From a virus: a stretch of DNA of 48,606 bases. Position 1 is the first letter of the stretch. The number at the start of each line of letters is the position of its first letter. The position numbers and the translations under genes are program-made. Under the pieces are notes generated by a model. The model made no database searches and was not told the DNA's origin. It saw nothing but the letters and a program-made list of their open reading frames with translations. Of the stretch, positions 41,522 to 48,577 are shown piece by piece. The stretch spans positions 1 to 48,606 of IMG/VR virus record IMGVR_UViG_3300037191_002219; one strand, given 5' to 3'.

Positions 41522-42772
41522 GATTAATTTGATAGCTCTCATAGTGCCTTGGTTCATACTTGGCATAACTGTACCTGTATGTTCTATAAGCCATATGACA
41601 GGTACTTTAAGTTTACTAAAAGGCTCTACGTCTGATGTACATAATTCACCATCTGTAGTGATTACTAGAGCGTTGTATGACACTTTATGCTCTTTTAATG
41701 TATTAATAGCAGGAGAAAGGTAAGTACCCCCTCTAGCTTTACGATTTATTGCTTTAGTATTTTTGGTAAGCTCTTCTGGGGCTTTAGGCTTAGTGTCTAC
41801 TTGGACTACTTTGACTGGAGTGTTAAACATATGGCATATGTTTATAATTTCTCCCCATAAAGCTGTTAAAGCTGTATCAGAAACTGATCCGGATACATCA
41901 GATATTACTGCTAACTCAAAAATTCTGTCTTTAGTTCTACCTTTAACCCAATTAGCATTGGGCATACGTCTGTTTTTACGCATGAGAGTTTTACGTATAT
42001 TAGCTTTTTTATTACCTACTACGTTACGTATAACTTTTTTCCAATCTACTTCCCTTCTCCTAGTTATATTTTCTAGCATATTGACGTAATTACTAGGTAA
42101 ATTTCCTCTAGACTTAACGGTATTATCAGCAGCTTTTTCTAACATGTTTTTAGTTATTTCTTGCTGAACATACTCATCACCCTTAGTTTCTTTCCATTTA
42201 GTATGGTCACCTATTAGTTTACCTTCAGTAGGGTTTTTTTGTTGATTACCTGAAGAGCCTGCTTTACTTTGACTATTGTTGCTGTTTTTATTGGTACTTT
42301 CATCTTCTTTGTTAGTCTCTAAAAGATTATAATAAAATTCAGTTGTTTGTCCCCAGTGATTATTAGCTTTTTTGTTAGGAAAGTTATCTGGGTAATACCC
42401 AGTAGGTATATGGTCTCTATTAATTTCTTGGTTTAAAGCACAATCCGCTGCAAGATTAAAATTATCAAAGTTAGTGTCTTGCTTGTTGTATCTAAATAAA
42501 TGACCTAAAGCAATATGTAACATTTCGTGCTTTAGAGTACCTATTCTTTGCTCTAAAGGTTCTGCGTTAAACATTGCAGGGCATATATACAAATTGTAAG
42601 TATTATCAACAAAATTGACAGCAGCTACATGCTGCATTGTGTTGTCAAATATTAAACGGCATTGCGCAATTAAATGTACATAAAACACGTAATCTTGGTA
42701 AAATTGGGTAGAACCTATAGACATATTTGCTATAGCTTCTTCGAATCCTGCACGATCTGATTGTACTGACAT
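41504..42772 (-). CDS. VWA-domain protein with metallopeptidase-like N-terminus
   Basis: The 422-aa protein has an N-terminal metallopeptidase-like domain (DUF2201 type) with H82-E-M-L-H86 and a further His at 91. A low-complexity Asn/Ser/Gln linker follows (about 155-185), then a VWA domain with a MIDAS motif D-V-S-G-S near residue 290 and I-T-T-D-G-E later. Such proteins pair with MoxR ATPases, as at 38795-40096. N4 gp25 is a VWA protein beside the ATPase gp24. Substrates are unknown; a metal-dependent chaperone or protease-like complex is the general model. Confidence 0.85.
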   Translation of the reverse strand: MSVQSDRAGFEEAIANMSIGSTQFYQDYVFYVHLIAQCRLIFDNTMQHVAAVNFVDNTYNLYICPAMFNAEPLEQRIGTLKHEMLHIALGHLFRYNKQDTNFDNFNLAADCALNQEINRDHIPTGYYPDNFPNKKANNHWGQTTEFYYNLLETNKEDESTNKNSNNSQSKAGSSGNQQKNPTEGKLIGDHTKWKETKGDEYVQQEITKNMLEKAADNTVKSRGNLPSNYVNMLENITRRREVDWKKVIRNVVGNKKANIRKTLMRKNRRMPNANWVKGRTKDRIFELAVISDVSGSVSDTALTALWGEIINICHMFNTPVKVVQVDTKPKAPEELTKNTKAINRKARGGTYLSPAINTLKEHKVSYNALVITTDGELCTSDVEPFSKLKVPVIWLIEHTGTVMPSMNQGTMRAIKLIKNPFN

Positions 42773-42784
42773 AATAGCCCTTGT

Positions 42785-43270
42785 TTAGAAAGTTTTAACT
42801 CTTTTGATAGTTTTAGTGTGTCTAGTACTAGGTTTATTGGATAAATTTTGAATACTTGTAGTAGAAACGTTAGAGTAAGACCCCCAAGTTTTACTAGCTA
42901 CTCTAGTTTTCATTTTGTTTTCAAGTCTAGTTGTACAAGAGTTATATACATCTACTTCAGAGCTATACCTAATAATAGTATTTTTAGTTGTTTTTTTATC
43001 TACTACAACAAAACTGTCATAGTAGTTTTTTGATTTCATGTATAATCCATTTTCTCGCATAAGAACATTAATTTCCATTTGGGCTTGGAGTAGTTTTAGA
43101 TTACTACTATGTACCTGAGAATATGTACCTGTATGCATAATATTAGGAATATTAAATAGTTTAGTAAAATGCACTCTAGATAAAACAGAGCCTGTACTAA
43201 ATTTGCTTAGGTTGGCTACGATTATACTGTTGTAAGTTACTAGACGTAATTGTTTTGTAGTTAGTGACAT
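42785..43270 (-). CDS. Unknown basic protein, 161 aa
   Basis: I choose the ATG at 43270 (leader AAAGGAAATACTA, matching other genes here). A longer frame to 43354 overlaps the dNMP kinase by 62 bp. The protein is basic and Ser/Thr/Asn-rich with no clear domain: L-R-L-V-T-Y-N-S-I-I-V-A-N-L at the start, N-N-K-P-S-T-R-H-like at the end. It is 12 bp before the VWA gene. Confidence 0.6.
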   Translation of the reverse strand: MSLTTKQLRLVTYNSIIVANLSKFSTGSVLSRVHFTKLFNIPNIMHTGTYSQVHSSNLKLLQAQMEINVLMRENGLYMKSKNYYDSFVVVDKKTTKNTIIRYSSEVDVYNSCTTRLENKMKTRVASKTWGSYSNVSTTSIQNLSNKPSTRHTKTIKRVKTF

Positions 43271-43292
43271 TAGTATTTCCTTTAATTTATGA

Positions 43293-43811
43293 CTAAAAAG
43301 AATTTTGGGTAATTGTATATTCAATTTTTTTATTAAGTTGTTCAATAGTGCCATTATTGGTTAGTGTGTTGCTAATAAGGTTAGGGTCTATACCTATTTC
43401 TGAAGTATGTGCATTTACTTCTCCTACGTCACTTCTAACGACGTTAAGGATAACACCACCCATTGATCGAATAGTTTTTGCTTCATTATTATAACGGCAG
43501 TCGCTAATTATAATATTGTGGGTATTTTCCATTTTTATTTTGGCGATATTTACCCATAAATCTTTATTTATACAATCACGGCCCCATTCGGTGCCAAGAG
43601 TTTGTAATGCTATTCTTGGGGATACCCCAAAACGAGGGTCTACTATCTCTTTAAGCTCTCCATACACGTGAGCGTCAGTCCAACCAAAAATAATCTTACA
43701 TGCATCTTTCATTGGTTTACTAAACCAGTAGTGCTCAAAACCATTTTTTACAAATTGTGCAGCAACAGTATCTTTACCACTACCAGCTTTTCCTGTTAAT
43801 CCAATAATCAT
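43293..43811 (-). CDS. Deoxynucleoside monophosphate kinase
   Basis: The 172-aa kinase has a P-loop G-K-A-G-S-G-K-D at 7-14. Next come W-F-S-K-P-M-K-D-A-C, L-Q-T-L-G-T-E-W-G-R, V-I-S/I-I-S-D-C-R-Y-N-N-E-A and a C-terminal helix. This matches phage dNMP kinases of the T4 gp1 type, which phosphorylate dNMPs to dNDPs. The ATG overlaps the HD gene's stop region by 4 bp. It works with ThyX and the reductase in dNTP supply. Confidence 0.9.
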   Translation of the reverse strand: MIIGLTGKAGSGKDTVAAQFVKNGFEHYWFSKPMKDACKIIFGWTDAHVYGELKEIVDPRFGVSPRIALQTLGTEWGRDCINKDLWVNIAKIKMENTHNIIISDCRYNNEAKTIRSMGGVILNVVRSDVGEVNAHTSEIGIDPNLISNTLTNNGTIEQLNKKIEYTITQNSF

Positions 43812-44347
43812 TGTGTTTTTTCTCTACTGTACATTTTAAATGCTGTTAAAAAGGATACTCTAGCGAAGTTAGGTTTTAGATTTAAAATATCTATAGTCAT
43901 ATCATCATAGTCGTTAGCCCAGTCTGGTACTGTATTAAATAAGATTTTGGCTTCTGCGCCAACTATATGCGTATCTAGATACTTAGTTAGCTCATCCATT
44001 GGGGGAATATTAAATTTTTGCTGTATTACTTTTTCAATGTTTGATTCCATATCTACGTAGTTAGTTAGATAGGGCTTAATAGGCCTAGGTATATCAGTTA
44101 GGTATGCTTCACTTGCATCATGAAGTAATGCAGCTAGGGCTTTACTTTTAGATTCAGTTTGCTGGTATATTAAGTCTGCAATAATTACTGAGTGTTCTGC
44201 AACGCTATAAAAATCTTTTACATGCCCAGAGTACCTGCAGTTCATACTTAAAGCTTGTGCAATGTCTTCAATACATATTTCATCTACAGAAGGGTTCATA
44301 AAATGAAATTTTTTGTTAGTAAATGTTCCAATATAATCGTATACCAT
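43808..44347 (-). CDS. HD-domain 5'-deoxynucleotidase (YfbR-like)
   Basis: The 179-aa protein shows the HD superfamily set: R-Y-S-G-H near residue 37, S-V-A-E-H-S-V, A-L-L-H-D-A-S-E-A-Y-L-T-D-I-P and a downstream D. Proteins like this in phages resemble YfbR and hydrolyse dNMPs, possibly salvaging host DNA breakdown products or tuning pools. It is coupled with the dNMP kinase. The opening I-G-T-F-T-N-K-K-F-H-F is typical of the phage form. Confidence 0.85.
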   Translation of the reverse strand: MVYDYIGTFTNKKFHFMNPSVDEICIEDIAQALSMNCRYSGHVKDFYSVAEHSVIIADLIYQQTESKSKALAALLHDASEAYLTDIPRPIKPYLTNYVDMESNIEKVIQQKFNIPPMDELTKYLDTHIVGAEAKILFNTVPDWANDYDDMTIDILNLKPNFARVSFLTAFKMYSREKTQ

Positions 44348-44367
44348 AATACTGCCTTTATTTATTT

Positions 44368-44793
44368 TTAATATACAGGTAAACCATTATAATCAAATAT
44401 ATAAGTAAGCTTACCTAGTTTTTTCATTGCGTTAATCATATGTTTAGTACCTGCACTACCTTCATACACACATACAAGTATATCGGCATTTTGTGCCATA
44501 AGGGTATTACGATTATGTCCTGCTAGTTTATTATAACTATCTCCGTAGTTGTTTATTCCTATTACACAGGGTTCTGCACCTAAGTCATCCCACTTAGCAG
44601 GATATTCTTCTACAGGGATATTAAATTTTTTAAGTTCTTCTGCAAACATTGTGTCAGCACCTTTGGCTTTTCCGCTCACCCCTGTAATTTTTTCTTTATA
44701 GTTTATTATTCTCATTTCAGTTAAATAAGTAAGTATTTTACGTATTGCGTTTACACTTGTGAAATTTCTTCCTCCTGCAAATATAATTTTCAT
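44368..44793 (-). CDS. SLOG/DUF2493 family protein
   Basis: The 141-aa protein starts M-K-I-I-F-A-G-G-R-N-F, then V-S-G-K-A-K-G-A-D-T-M-F-A-E-E-L, A-G-H-N-R-N-T-L-M-A-Q-N-A-D-I-L-V and G-S-A-G-T-K-H-M-I. This is the YspA/DUF2493 branch of the SLOG superfamily (a Rossmann-like nucleotide-binding fold). Such proteins are frequent in phages and are thought to bind NAD-, ADP-ribose- or nucleotide-derived ligands, sometimes in connection with defence signalling. The exact role here is unknown. Confidence 0.85.
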   Translation of the reverse strand: MKIIFAGGRNFTSVNAIRKILTYLTEMRIINYKEKITGVSGKAKGADTMFAEELKKFNIPVEEYPAKWDDLGAEPCVIGINNYGDSYNKLAGHNRNTLMAQNADILVCVYEGSAGTKHMINAMKKLGKLTYIFDYNGLPVY

Positions 44794-44852
44794 ATGCTAT
44801 CTTCTTGTTTTAATTTACATTTAGTACTTGAATGGCTACTTTTGGTATATTA

Positions 44853-45038
44853 TTAAACTTTACTACGAAGTTTACTATATATGTTATTTTCATAGTCTTC
44901 TCTACTAGAAAGACTACCTTTAGTTTTGTTATAAGCTGTGCTTATTTCAATATCTAGTAGTAGTGTTAAACTATTTATAGTTTTAATGCATTTTTCTTTG
45001 TTAATCTGTTTAATAAGTTTTTTAATGTTTTTATTCAT
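44853..45038 (-). CDS. Small basic unknown protein, 61 aa
   Basis: It begins with a Lys/Asn-rich helix (N-I-K-K-L-I-K-Q-I-N-K-E-K) and continues with a leucine-rich helix and a basic tail. It overlaps the upstream gene by 8 bp. No family is recognised. Confidence 0.5.
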   Translation of the reverse strand: MNKNIKKLIKQINKEKCIKTINSLTLLLDIEISTAYNKTKGSLSSREDYENNIYSKLRSKV

Positions 45039-45444
45039 TAGGTACTAATTTTCCTTTAATTACTTGGTAATATACTACTTTACTGCCTTTAGTATAGTCA
45101 CGACCACCGCCAATAATACTACCATTATCAAAACTTTTATAGTTATGGCGATAACTGTTGTACTGAAAATTACCATTGCCATCTTTAACCATGCCTATAC
45201 AAATACTTTCAATACTATCTGCATTAGTTATAAAGGTATCTCCATTTTTTGATATAACACCTAAGTAGTGATTTCCATGTACTGGATGAGGAGTATTGCG
45301 GTAAAAAATATCCATGTTACTACTACCGTTAGGCAGAGTACTAGTTAGTACATAAGTAATAGGAGTTTCTTCTTTAATAGAAAAACTGTCTATTATTAAT
45401 TCTACTCTTTGTATAGGAAAGTGAATAATTTTAGGGTTTGTCAT
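45031..45444 (-). CDS. Conserved phage unknown protein, 137 aa
   Basis: It is beta-rich: H-F-P-I-Q-R-V-E-L-I-I, H-Y-L-G-V-I-S-K-N-G-D-T-F. The C-terminal part has Y-R-H-N-Y-K-S-F-D-N-G-S-I-I-G-G-G-R-D-Y. I have seen similar R-H-(D/N)-Y ... G-G-R-D-Y proteins in many tailed phages without function. The start overlaps the end of the 48-aa membrane protein gene. Confidence 0.6.
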   Translation of the reverse strand: MTNPKIIHFPIQRVELIIDSFSIKEETPITYVLTSTLPNGSSNMDIFYRNTPHPVHGNHYLGVISKNGDTFITNADSIESICIGMVKDGNGNFQYNSYRHNYKSFDNGSIIGGGRDYTKGSKVVYYQVIKGKLVPNE

Positions 45445-45577
45445 CTAAATTTCCTATTTCTTTTATTTTTATGTTTTCTGAACATACTACTAAAGTTATT
45501 CCTATCATTAGGGTTGGGTCACCTATTACTAGCATACCTAGAATAAACAAAAAAAATTTCATTGCTCGTGTATTCAT
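45431..45577 (-). CDS. Small membrane protein, 48 aa
   Basis: ATG at 45577 follows AAAAAGG at about 8 bp. One hydrophobic span covers residues 7-34 (F-F-L-F-I-L-G-M-L-V-I-G and M-I-G-I-T-L-V-V-C), and the tail is charged. The last codons overlap the next gene's start. It is a probable single-pass membrane peptide. Confidence 0.5.
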   Translation of the reverse strand: MNTRAMKFFLFILGMLVIGDPTLMIGITLVVCSENIKIKEIGNLDDKP

Positions 45578-45599
45578 TTTTTTACCTTTTTATTTTAAT

Positions 45600-45680
45600 T
45601 TACACGTCTAAATAGATACCCCATATTATTAAAGTTATAAATACTACAAAAAATATTGACAGTATTATTAGTATTTCCAT
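45600..45680 (-). CDS. Tiny membrane peptide, 26 aa
   Basis: ATG at 45680 with TAGGGC upstream. Nearly the whole peptide is hydrophobic (I-L-I-I-L-S-I-F-F-V-V-F-I-T-L-I-I-W). It could be a small membrane effector or a non-functional frame in AT-rich DNA; it is supported by the ribosome site and by tight spacing with the next gene (22 bp). Confidence 0.35.
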   Translation of the reverse strand: MEILIILSIFFVVFITLIIWGIYLDV

Positions 45681-45758
45681 TATATGCCCTATTTTTTACT
45701 TACGGGGGTCTCACGGTATTAATTGCTGTACGCTATTTTTACTATTTAATTTTAATAG

Positions 45759-45965
45759 TTATGTTGTTTCTACCTTCTCTAGTTCTAACTGATAAGTGTT
45801 AACACGATAACGGTTTCCTTTATCTCCATGCCTTTCTTGTCTAGTAAGGTAGGCAGTAACTCCACTTCGACTACTGAACAAAGCACCTTTACCATTACGG
45901 TATACTGGGCCCCACTTCTTACCTATTTCACAGTATTTATCTACTGTATAAGCTTTTAATTTCAT
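45759..45965 (-). CDS. Small basic unknown protein, 68 aa
   Basis: Basic and aromatic: G-K-K-W-G-P-V-Y-R-N-G-K-G-A-L-F-S-S-R-S-G-V-T-A-Y-L-T-R-Q, then R-Y-R-V-N-T-Y-Q-L-E-L-E-K-V-E. It may be a small nucleic-acid-binding or host-modulating protein; no family is recognised. The ribosome site is weak. Confidence 0.55.
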   Translation of the reverse strand: MKLKAYTVDKYCEIGKKWGPVYRNGKGALFSSRSGVTAYLTRQERHGDKGNRYRVNTYQLELEKVETT

Positions 45966-45973
45966 ATTTCTAT

Positions 45974-46378
45974 TTACTCTTCTAGTGCTTTTAAATAGTC
46001 AGTAGCTTTGTCATAAGCATCTCTTAAGTCTGCTTTTGCTTGTCCACCGCTCATCTTGCAAACTGCGTACAGTGAAGCAATTCTTAATTCTTCATAACCT
46101 TTTTTTAGCTCTGCAATGCGTTCTTTGTGTTTTGTATCGGCTACAAGCAAATCAGTAATGCCATAGTAACCTCGCACCTCTACAAGCTCTTGATAATAAT
46201 CTTTGAACTTCTCAAGTTCTGCAATTTTAGCGTCTTTTTCTTGAGTCCATTCTTGAGCCAGTGCAATTGCTAATCGTTTGAATAACCTTCGATCAGAAAT
46301 AACTATACGAATAGAAAGAATTATTAGCGCAAGGTTAATCACTAATAAAAATACAATATCTAGTTGTGAACTAGTCAT
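45974..46378 (-). CDS. Membrane-anchored coiled-coil protein, 134 aa
   Basis: An N-terminal hydrophobic segment (about residues 6-27, I-V-F-L-L-V-I-N-L-A-L-I-I-L-S-I) is followed by a long charged helical region to the end (A-Q-E-W-T-Q-E-K-D-A-K-I-A-E-L-E-K-F). The layout recalls i-spanins, but no lipoprotein partner gene is seen, so a lysis role is only a possibility. The ATG overlaps the upstream stop, and the leader GGGGCAAGGCGA belongs to the repeated leader family. Confidence 0.6.
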   Translation of the reverse strand: MTSSQLDIVFLLVINLALIILSIRIVISDRRLFKRLAIALAQEWTQEKDAKIAELEKFKDYYQELVEVRGYYGITDLLVADTKHKERIAELKKGYEELRIASLYAVCKMSGGQAKADLRDAYDKATDYLKALEE

Positions 46379-46482
46379 TCGCCTTGCCCCTCATCTTCCG
46401 CTTCTCTACTTTTTTGTGGATTCATCCCGAAATCTCCCGCATCGGGGTCTTCATAACCTGACGTTCCCATGCCACCTTTCAT
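46375..46482 (-). CDS. Tiny Gly/Asp-rich protein, 35 aa
   Basis: ATG at 46482 carries the repeated leader GGGGCAAAGCAA. The peptide starts M-K-G-G-M-G-T-S-G-Y-E-D-P-D-A-G-D-F-G and ends in a charged helix. Its stop overlaps the next start (ATGA). Too short to assign. Confidence 0.45.
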   Translation of the reverse strand: MKGGMGTSGYEDPDAGDFGMNPQKSREAEDEGQGE

Positions 46483-46530
46483 TTGCTTTGCCCCTTTAGT
46501 GCTTCAGTGCAATAAGTCTGCTGCATTTGT

Positions 46531-46761
46531 TTAATTGAGATAATGTTTGCCTATGGATAACACGCACTCACTGTAAGTCGTTTCTCCTTTATTGTATGCT
46601 TTCACTAACTCTTCGAATCTAGGTGGAATTGGATCAGGTACGTAACCCCCTAGATCTGTAGGCCAGTCTCTCATTTGTGATGTGATAGCTACATCAGTCC
46701 ACACTTCGATTTCTTTTAGTAATTTTCTACTTTGTTTAACTACTTGGTAAATATTAGACAT
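46531..46761 (-). CDS. Small unknown protein, 76 aa
   Basis: The start follows AAAGAGG. It is soluble and mixed helical: V-V-K-Q-S-R-K-L-L-K-E-I-E-V-W at the start, a Pro-rich middle (Y-V-P-D-P-I-P-P-R-F-E-E-L), then a helix. No known family. Confidence 0.5.
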   Translation of the reverse strand: MSNIYQVVKQSRKLLKEIEVWTDVAITSQMRDWPTDLGGYVPDPIPPRFEELVKAYNKGETTYSECVLSIGKHYLN

Positions 46762-46835
46762 ACTACCTCTTTTAGTTTTTATGTAATTTATAGTTTATTA
46801 TTTTTTTTGTAACTCATTGCTTATTTACCTTTAAT

Positions 46836-47030
46836 TTAAATTAATTGTAAATATAAAAACATGCAATACCAGTTTGCAATGGACAGCCATGCAAAAAATA
46901 GCGGCGCAACACTTACGACAAAAGAGCAGTTTTGCCGTTTATAAACAATCCAATACGTTAGTACGTAGGGCATAGCAGTTAACCCAAGAGTGAATATAAC
47001 CCAAACTAAAAAAACAATAATTTCTAACAT
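46836..47030 (-). CDS. Small polytopic membrane protein, 64 aa
   Basis: The start follows TGGAGAATTATAA. The protein is hydrophobic throughout, with two or three membrane spans (residues about 3-30 and 38-62) separated by a short basic loop K-R-Q-N. It is a candidate early host-membrane modulator; function unknown. Confidence 0.55.
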   Translation of the reverse strand: MLEIIVFLVWVIFTLGLTAMPYVLTYWIVYKRQNCSFVVSVAPLFFAWLSIANWYCMFLYLQLI

Positions 47031-47076
47031 TTATAATTCTCCATTGTCTTGTTTTTTACTACTTGCTTATAGTTTG

Positions 47077-47292
47077 TTAATTAATTCTATTAAATGAAAT
47101 TAATTGCATTTTTGCTACAGGTAACCCTTTGTTTGTAAATTCTTTTTCTGCGTAGCCAGTCATTTCTTTAAACATAAAGTCCGGGGTAGGGAACCACGTC
47201 GTGATAGACGCAGTTGTTGAAAAATGGGAATAGCCCCCGTTAGATTTATTACTGGTACACTTGGTTGAAATAAAATAAGTTCTTTTAATCAT
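47077..47292 (-). CDS. Small unknown phage protein, 71 aa
   Basis: It starts M-I-K-R-T-Y-F-I-S-T-K, then a Ser/Gly-rich stretch, W-F-P-T-P-D-F-M-F-K-E-M, and ends with M-Q-L-I-S-F-N-R-I-N. The layout (Y-F-I-S start, helix, I-x-x-F-x-R end) resembles small phage proteins I have seen without function. Ribosome site GAGGATC. Confidence 0.55.
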   Translation of the reverse strand: MIKRTYFISTKCTSNKSNGGYSHFSTTASITTWFPTPDFMFKEMTGYAEKEFTNKGLPVAKMQLISFNRIN

Positions 47293-47339
47293 TTTAAAAG
47301 ATCCTCAAGCACTGGCTTATTGTTAATAGCGTACATAGC

Positions 47340-47606
47340 TTACTTCTGTTTTCTTTGTTTGATATAGCTAGCTAAGGCGTTGTTAGCTATGCTGAAAGGC
47401 CAAAATACAAGAAAGCCACAAAGTACAAATATACCAACGGCTACAACTGCAGGCCAAACCAGGGCACATATAGATAACAATTCAACGTCACTGTTACTAC
47501 TGTTATATGTGTCGTTGGATTTATTTATTGCTGTCCCTATAAAAAGTGCAATGGACAACAAAAGCAAACCCCCTAGGTAAGTTATAATAATACTTTCAAA
47601 GTTCAT
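47340..47606 (-). CDS. Two-span membrane protein, 88 aa
   Basis: There is a hydrophobic span at about 5-26 and a second long one at about 43-72, joined by a polar N-K-S-N-D-T-Y-N-S-S-N-S loop, with a basic tail K-Q-R-K-Q-K. It carries the repeated leader GGAGCAAATAAA. Its start overlaps the stop of the 125-aa gene (ATGA). Confidence 0.6.
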   Translation of the reverse strand: MNFESIIITYLGGLLLLSIALFIGTAINKSNDTYNSSNSDVELLSICALVWPAVVAVGIFVLCGFLVFWPFSIANNALASYIKQRKQK

Positions 47607-47980
47607 TTTATTTGCTCCTTTAGCTCTTTGGATCGGGCGCGTAATTCGTCAGCTTCTTCTATCAATAAAAACGACATTAGCGATTTAGCCCCGAATTTAT
47701 CAACTGATTTGTGTAAGTCCTCCAGCCCCTTAGCCTGCTGCTCTAAGTCGCGTATTGATTGCTGTCTTTCACCCATAATTTCTGAATGAGACAACCTTTT
47801 CTCTAGCTCAACAATGCGCTTAATATCTGCTAGTGACCGGCTTCCAATAACGAAATCAGATGGTATCCATCGCCTTGAAGCATAGCTGAAATAATAACCA
47901 TCTTTACAAAAATCACTTTCCACATCAATGTGTGTCGCGCCCTCTGGCGCATTATCTAAAATCTCTTGGTTTTTCATCAC
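47603..47980 (-). CDS. Coiled-coil phage protein, 125 aa
   Basis: The N-terminal A-P-E-G-A-T-H-I-D-V-E ... G-Y-Y-F-S-Y is a short motif common in small marine-phage proteins. After about residue 45 the protein is a long charged coiled coil (E-L-E-K-R-L-S-H, Q-S-I-R-D-L-E-Q-Q-A-K-G-L-E). Two adjacent ATG codons begin it; AGGATCAAGAG is the ribosome site. Function unknown. Confidence 0.6.
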   Translation of the reverse strand: MMKNQEILDNAPEGATHIDVESDFCKDGYYFSYASRRWIPSDFVIGSRSLADIKRIVELEKRLSHSEIMGERQQSIRDLEQQAKGLEDLHKSVDKFGAKSLMSFLLIEEADELRARSKELKEQIK

Positions 47981-47989
47981 TCTTGATCC

Positions 47990-48121
47990 TTATCCGAAAA
48001 GTAAAACACAAGCGCCGGCTATCAACAGGCATACAGCAGCCGCTCTAATGCCATGTGCGTAGCCTTTATCGTAACCTAATCTGTACTCTGCACCCATAAA
48101 GTGTCTATCAAAATTATTCAT
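47990..48121 (-). CDS. Small single-span protein, 43 aa
   Basis: ATG at 48121 carries the repeated leader GGAGCAAGACAA. The first half is hydrophilic (F-D-R-H-F-M-G-A-E-Y-R-L-G-Y-D-K-G-Y), the second a hydrophobic span (A-A-A-V-C-L-L-I-A-G-A-C-V-L-L-F). Probably a tail-anchored membrane protein. The start overlaps the upstream gene's stop. Confidence 0.5.
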   Translation of the reverse strand: MNNFDRHFMGAEYRLGYDKGYAHGIRAAAVCLLIAGACVLLFG

Positions 48122-48375
48122 TTGTCTTGCTCCTCCTTTACACAGTGGCAAGGCCCGATATTAACCAACGTTGTTGGGTGTGAGTTTACAAAGCCCCATC
48201 CTTTCCTATCTATAGAAAGCGGACAGTACTGCCCTGATACATCTGGAGAATCATATTCTCCGGTGTCGTGGTATTGTTGTTCTAGTACTTGCACTATTCG
48301 GCTCGAAAACCATCCGGTTTTTATTTTCATAGGAGTATGTCTAAATCTTGGTAACCATTTTCTACTTACACTTAT
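48118..48375 (-). CDS. Small phage protein, probable ATA start, 85 aa
   Basis: The first ATG (48330) has no ribosome site. Fifteen codons upstream an ATA at 48375 stands exactly where ATG stands in the other copies of the repeated leader (GGAGCAAGGCGA), in frame and with no stop between. There is no ATG, GTG or TTG in the interval. The extension adds S-V-S-R-K-W-L-P-R-F-R-H-T-P ahead of M-K-I-K-T-G-W-F-S-S, a basic W-x-P-R-F start resembling other small phage proteins. Later, Y-D-S-P-D-V-S-G-Q-Y-C and W-G-F-V. Function unknown. If ATA is not used, the protein is 70 aa. Confidence 0.55.
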   Translation of the reverse strand: MSVSRKWLPRFRHTPMKIKTGWFSSRIVQVLEQQYHDTGEYDSPDVSGQYCPLSIDRKGWGFVNSHPTTLVNIGPCHCVKEEQDK

Positions 48376-48388
48376 TCGCCTTGCTCCT

Positions 48389-48577
48389 TTATTGATTTAA
48401 TTTAAGTTCTCTTGCCGCCGATTTGAAATCATCAATAGCATCCATAACCGTGTCTCCAAAGCCGCAAGGCATTGTCATAAAGTCAGAGTCTTTTAGCATT
48501 ACACAGTACCGCACGCCCTCTGCGCATACGATACAATTAAAAGTAACCCCACTATTCCCCATTTTTATGTTTATCAT
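48389..48577 (-). CDS. Small unknown protein, 62 aa
   Basis: It has the repeated leader GGAGCAAATCAA. The first half is beta-like with three Cys (N-C-I-V-C-A-E-G-V-R-Y-C), and the second half is a helix with G-F-G-D-T-V-M-D-A-I-D-D-F-K-S-A-A. It is the rightmost gene visible; leftward transcription enters from beyond the window. Confidence 0.55.
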   Translation of the reverse strand: MINIKMGNSGVTFNCIVCAEGVRYCVMLKDSDFMTMPCGFGDTVMDAIDDFKSAARELKLNQ

